DNA of 5,440 nt from NCBI GenBank assembly GCA_021796015.1, contig JAJYOT010000073.1:1-5440 (forward strand), read 5' to 3'. A model generated the notes under the pieces. It was not told where the DNA came from and did not search any database. It saw only the letters and a program-made list of their open reading frames with translations. The DNA is from a bacterium (lineage in GTDB: Bacteria > Elusimicrobiota > Elusimicrobia > UBA1565 > UBA9628). Positions 5,250 through 5,440 of this stretch are shown in pieces; the first letter of the stretch is position 1; each line of letters begins with the position of its first letter. The position numbers were made by a program, and so were the translations under genes.

Positions 5250-5440
5250 TGGCAAAACTAAGTCCCTGACCTGCGGTATATCCAAAGGCCTTAAAGATCA
5301 AAACCTTTCCGGCTTCTTGAGTTCCGAGCTTGGCCGGCACCATAAAAAACACCGCCTCAAAGGCGTTTGAGAGAGCTTCGATGACCAAGGCCGTAAAGGC
5401 GTCAATGGGCAGATTCATAAATGAGCAGATGACTGCCACT
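5131..5440 (-). CDS. HpnL-like / flippase-like (LPG synthase TM-domain) membrane protein, C-terminal part
   Basis: The frame is open to the right edge, and 102 residues are visible from a GTG at 5439 that is probably internal. Full-length relatives are about 300 residues or more, so the start lies beyond the window. The fragment has hydrophobic segments at about 16-35, 46-66 and 71-84 and the motif MVPAKLGTQEAGKVLIFKAFG (33-53), then RHIREILW (66-73). This is the C-terminal signature of the UPF0104 / lysylphosphatidylglycerol-synthase transmembrane family that includes HpnL. These proteins are integral inner-membrane proteins; HpnL is hopanoid-associated, with a proposed transport or flippase-like role. 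A neighbouring hpnK supports the HpnL reading but does not prove it. The gene converges on hpnK and overlaps it by 119 bases. Its conserved part ends near residue 85 and the hydrophilic tail (AKTTRYPNAPELLKSAD) is specific. Confidence 0.8.
   Translation of the reverse strand, partial: VAVICSFMNLPIDAFTALVIEALSNAFEAVFFMVPAKLGTQEAGKVLIFKAFGYTAGQGLSFAIIRHIREILWSSFGFLIYLSHRAKTTRYPNAPELLKSAD

Overview
The window is a tightly packed, mostly plus-strand type IV pilus (T4P) assembly operon that runs directly into hopanoid-associated genes. The order is: the C-terminal half of a PilB/GspE assembly ATPase (left edge to 751), a complete PilC/GspF inner-membrane platform protein (760-1983), a PilE-like major-pilin candidate (1983-2594), three minor-pilin-like genes resembling PilV (2610-3179), PilW (3176-3850) and PilX/GspK (3847-4281), then an HpnK/YdjC-type deacetylase (4278-5249). 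The 3' part of an HpnL/flippase-like membrane protein comes in on the minus strand from the right edge (5440 down to 5131). No tRNA, rRNA, CRISPR array, transposase or convincing terminator or promoter was seen, and no stretch over 300 bases lacks a gene.

Most junctions are stop/start overlaps (TGATG, ATGA and two GTGA). This implies one polycistronic, translationally coupled transcript from pilC through hpnK, with pilB probably included. The ATPase powers pilin extraction, PilC is the platform, the PilE-like protein would form the fibre, and the three minor pilins would form the initiation or tip complex. All four pilin-like products carry an even number of cysteines (6, 6, 6 and 8), which suggests disulfide-stabilised exported domains. 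Prepilin peptidase, secretin and the alignment complex are not in the window.

Three places carry structure that the genes do not explain. (1) An in-frame TGA (11-13) sits in the Walker A motif of the ATPase, and recognisable family sequence continues on both sides of the first downstream ATG. (2) The PilE-like gene has a 48-residue pre-cleavage leader built almost entirely from a 10-bp-periodic repeat: a purine-rich array followed by its pyrimidine-rich inverse. Its right arm is a near-perfect 10-bp tandem repeat, a unit length that shifts frame when copy number changes. (3) A 75-bp double-hairpin element of the dispersed ATTCC...GGAAT type lies in frame inside the hpnK-like gene and adds 25 codons.

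Organism: a Gram-negative-type (diderm) bacterium with about balanced base composition, T4P and hopanoid-associated genes. The small dispersed repeats and the cysteine-rich pilin remind me of uncultured lineages such as Elusimicrobiota or Omnitrophota, but that is a low-confidence guess. TGA is used as a normal stop by four genes here, so a recoded UGA is unlikely.
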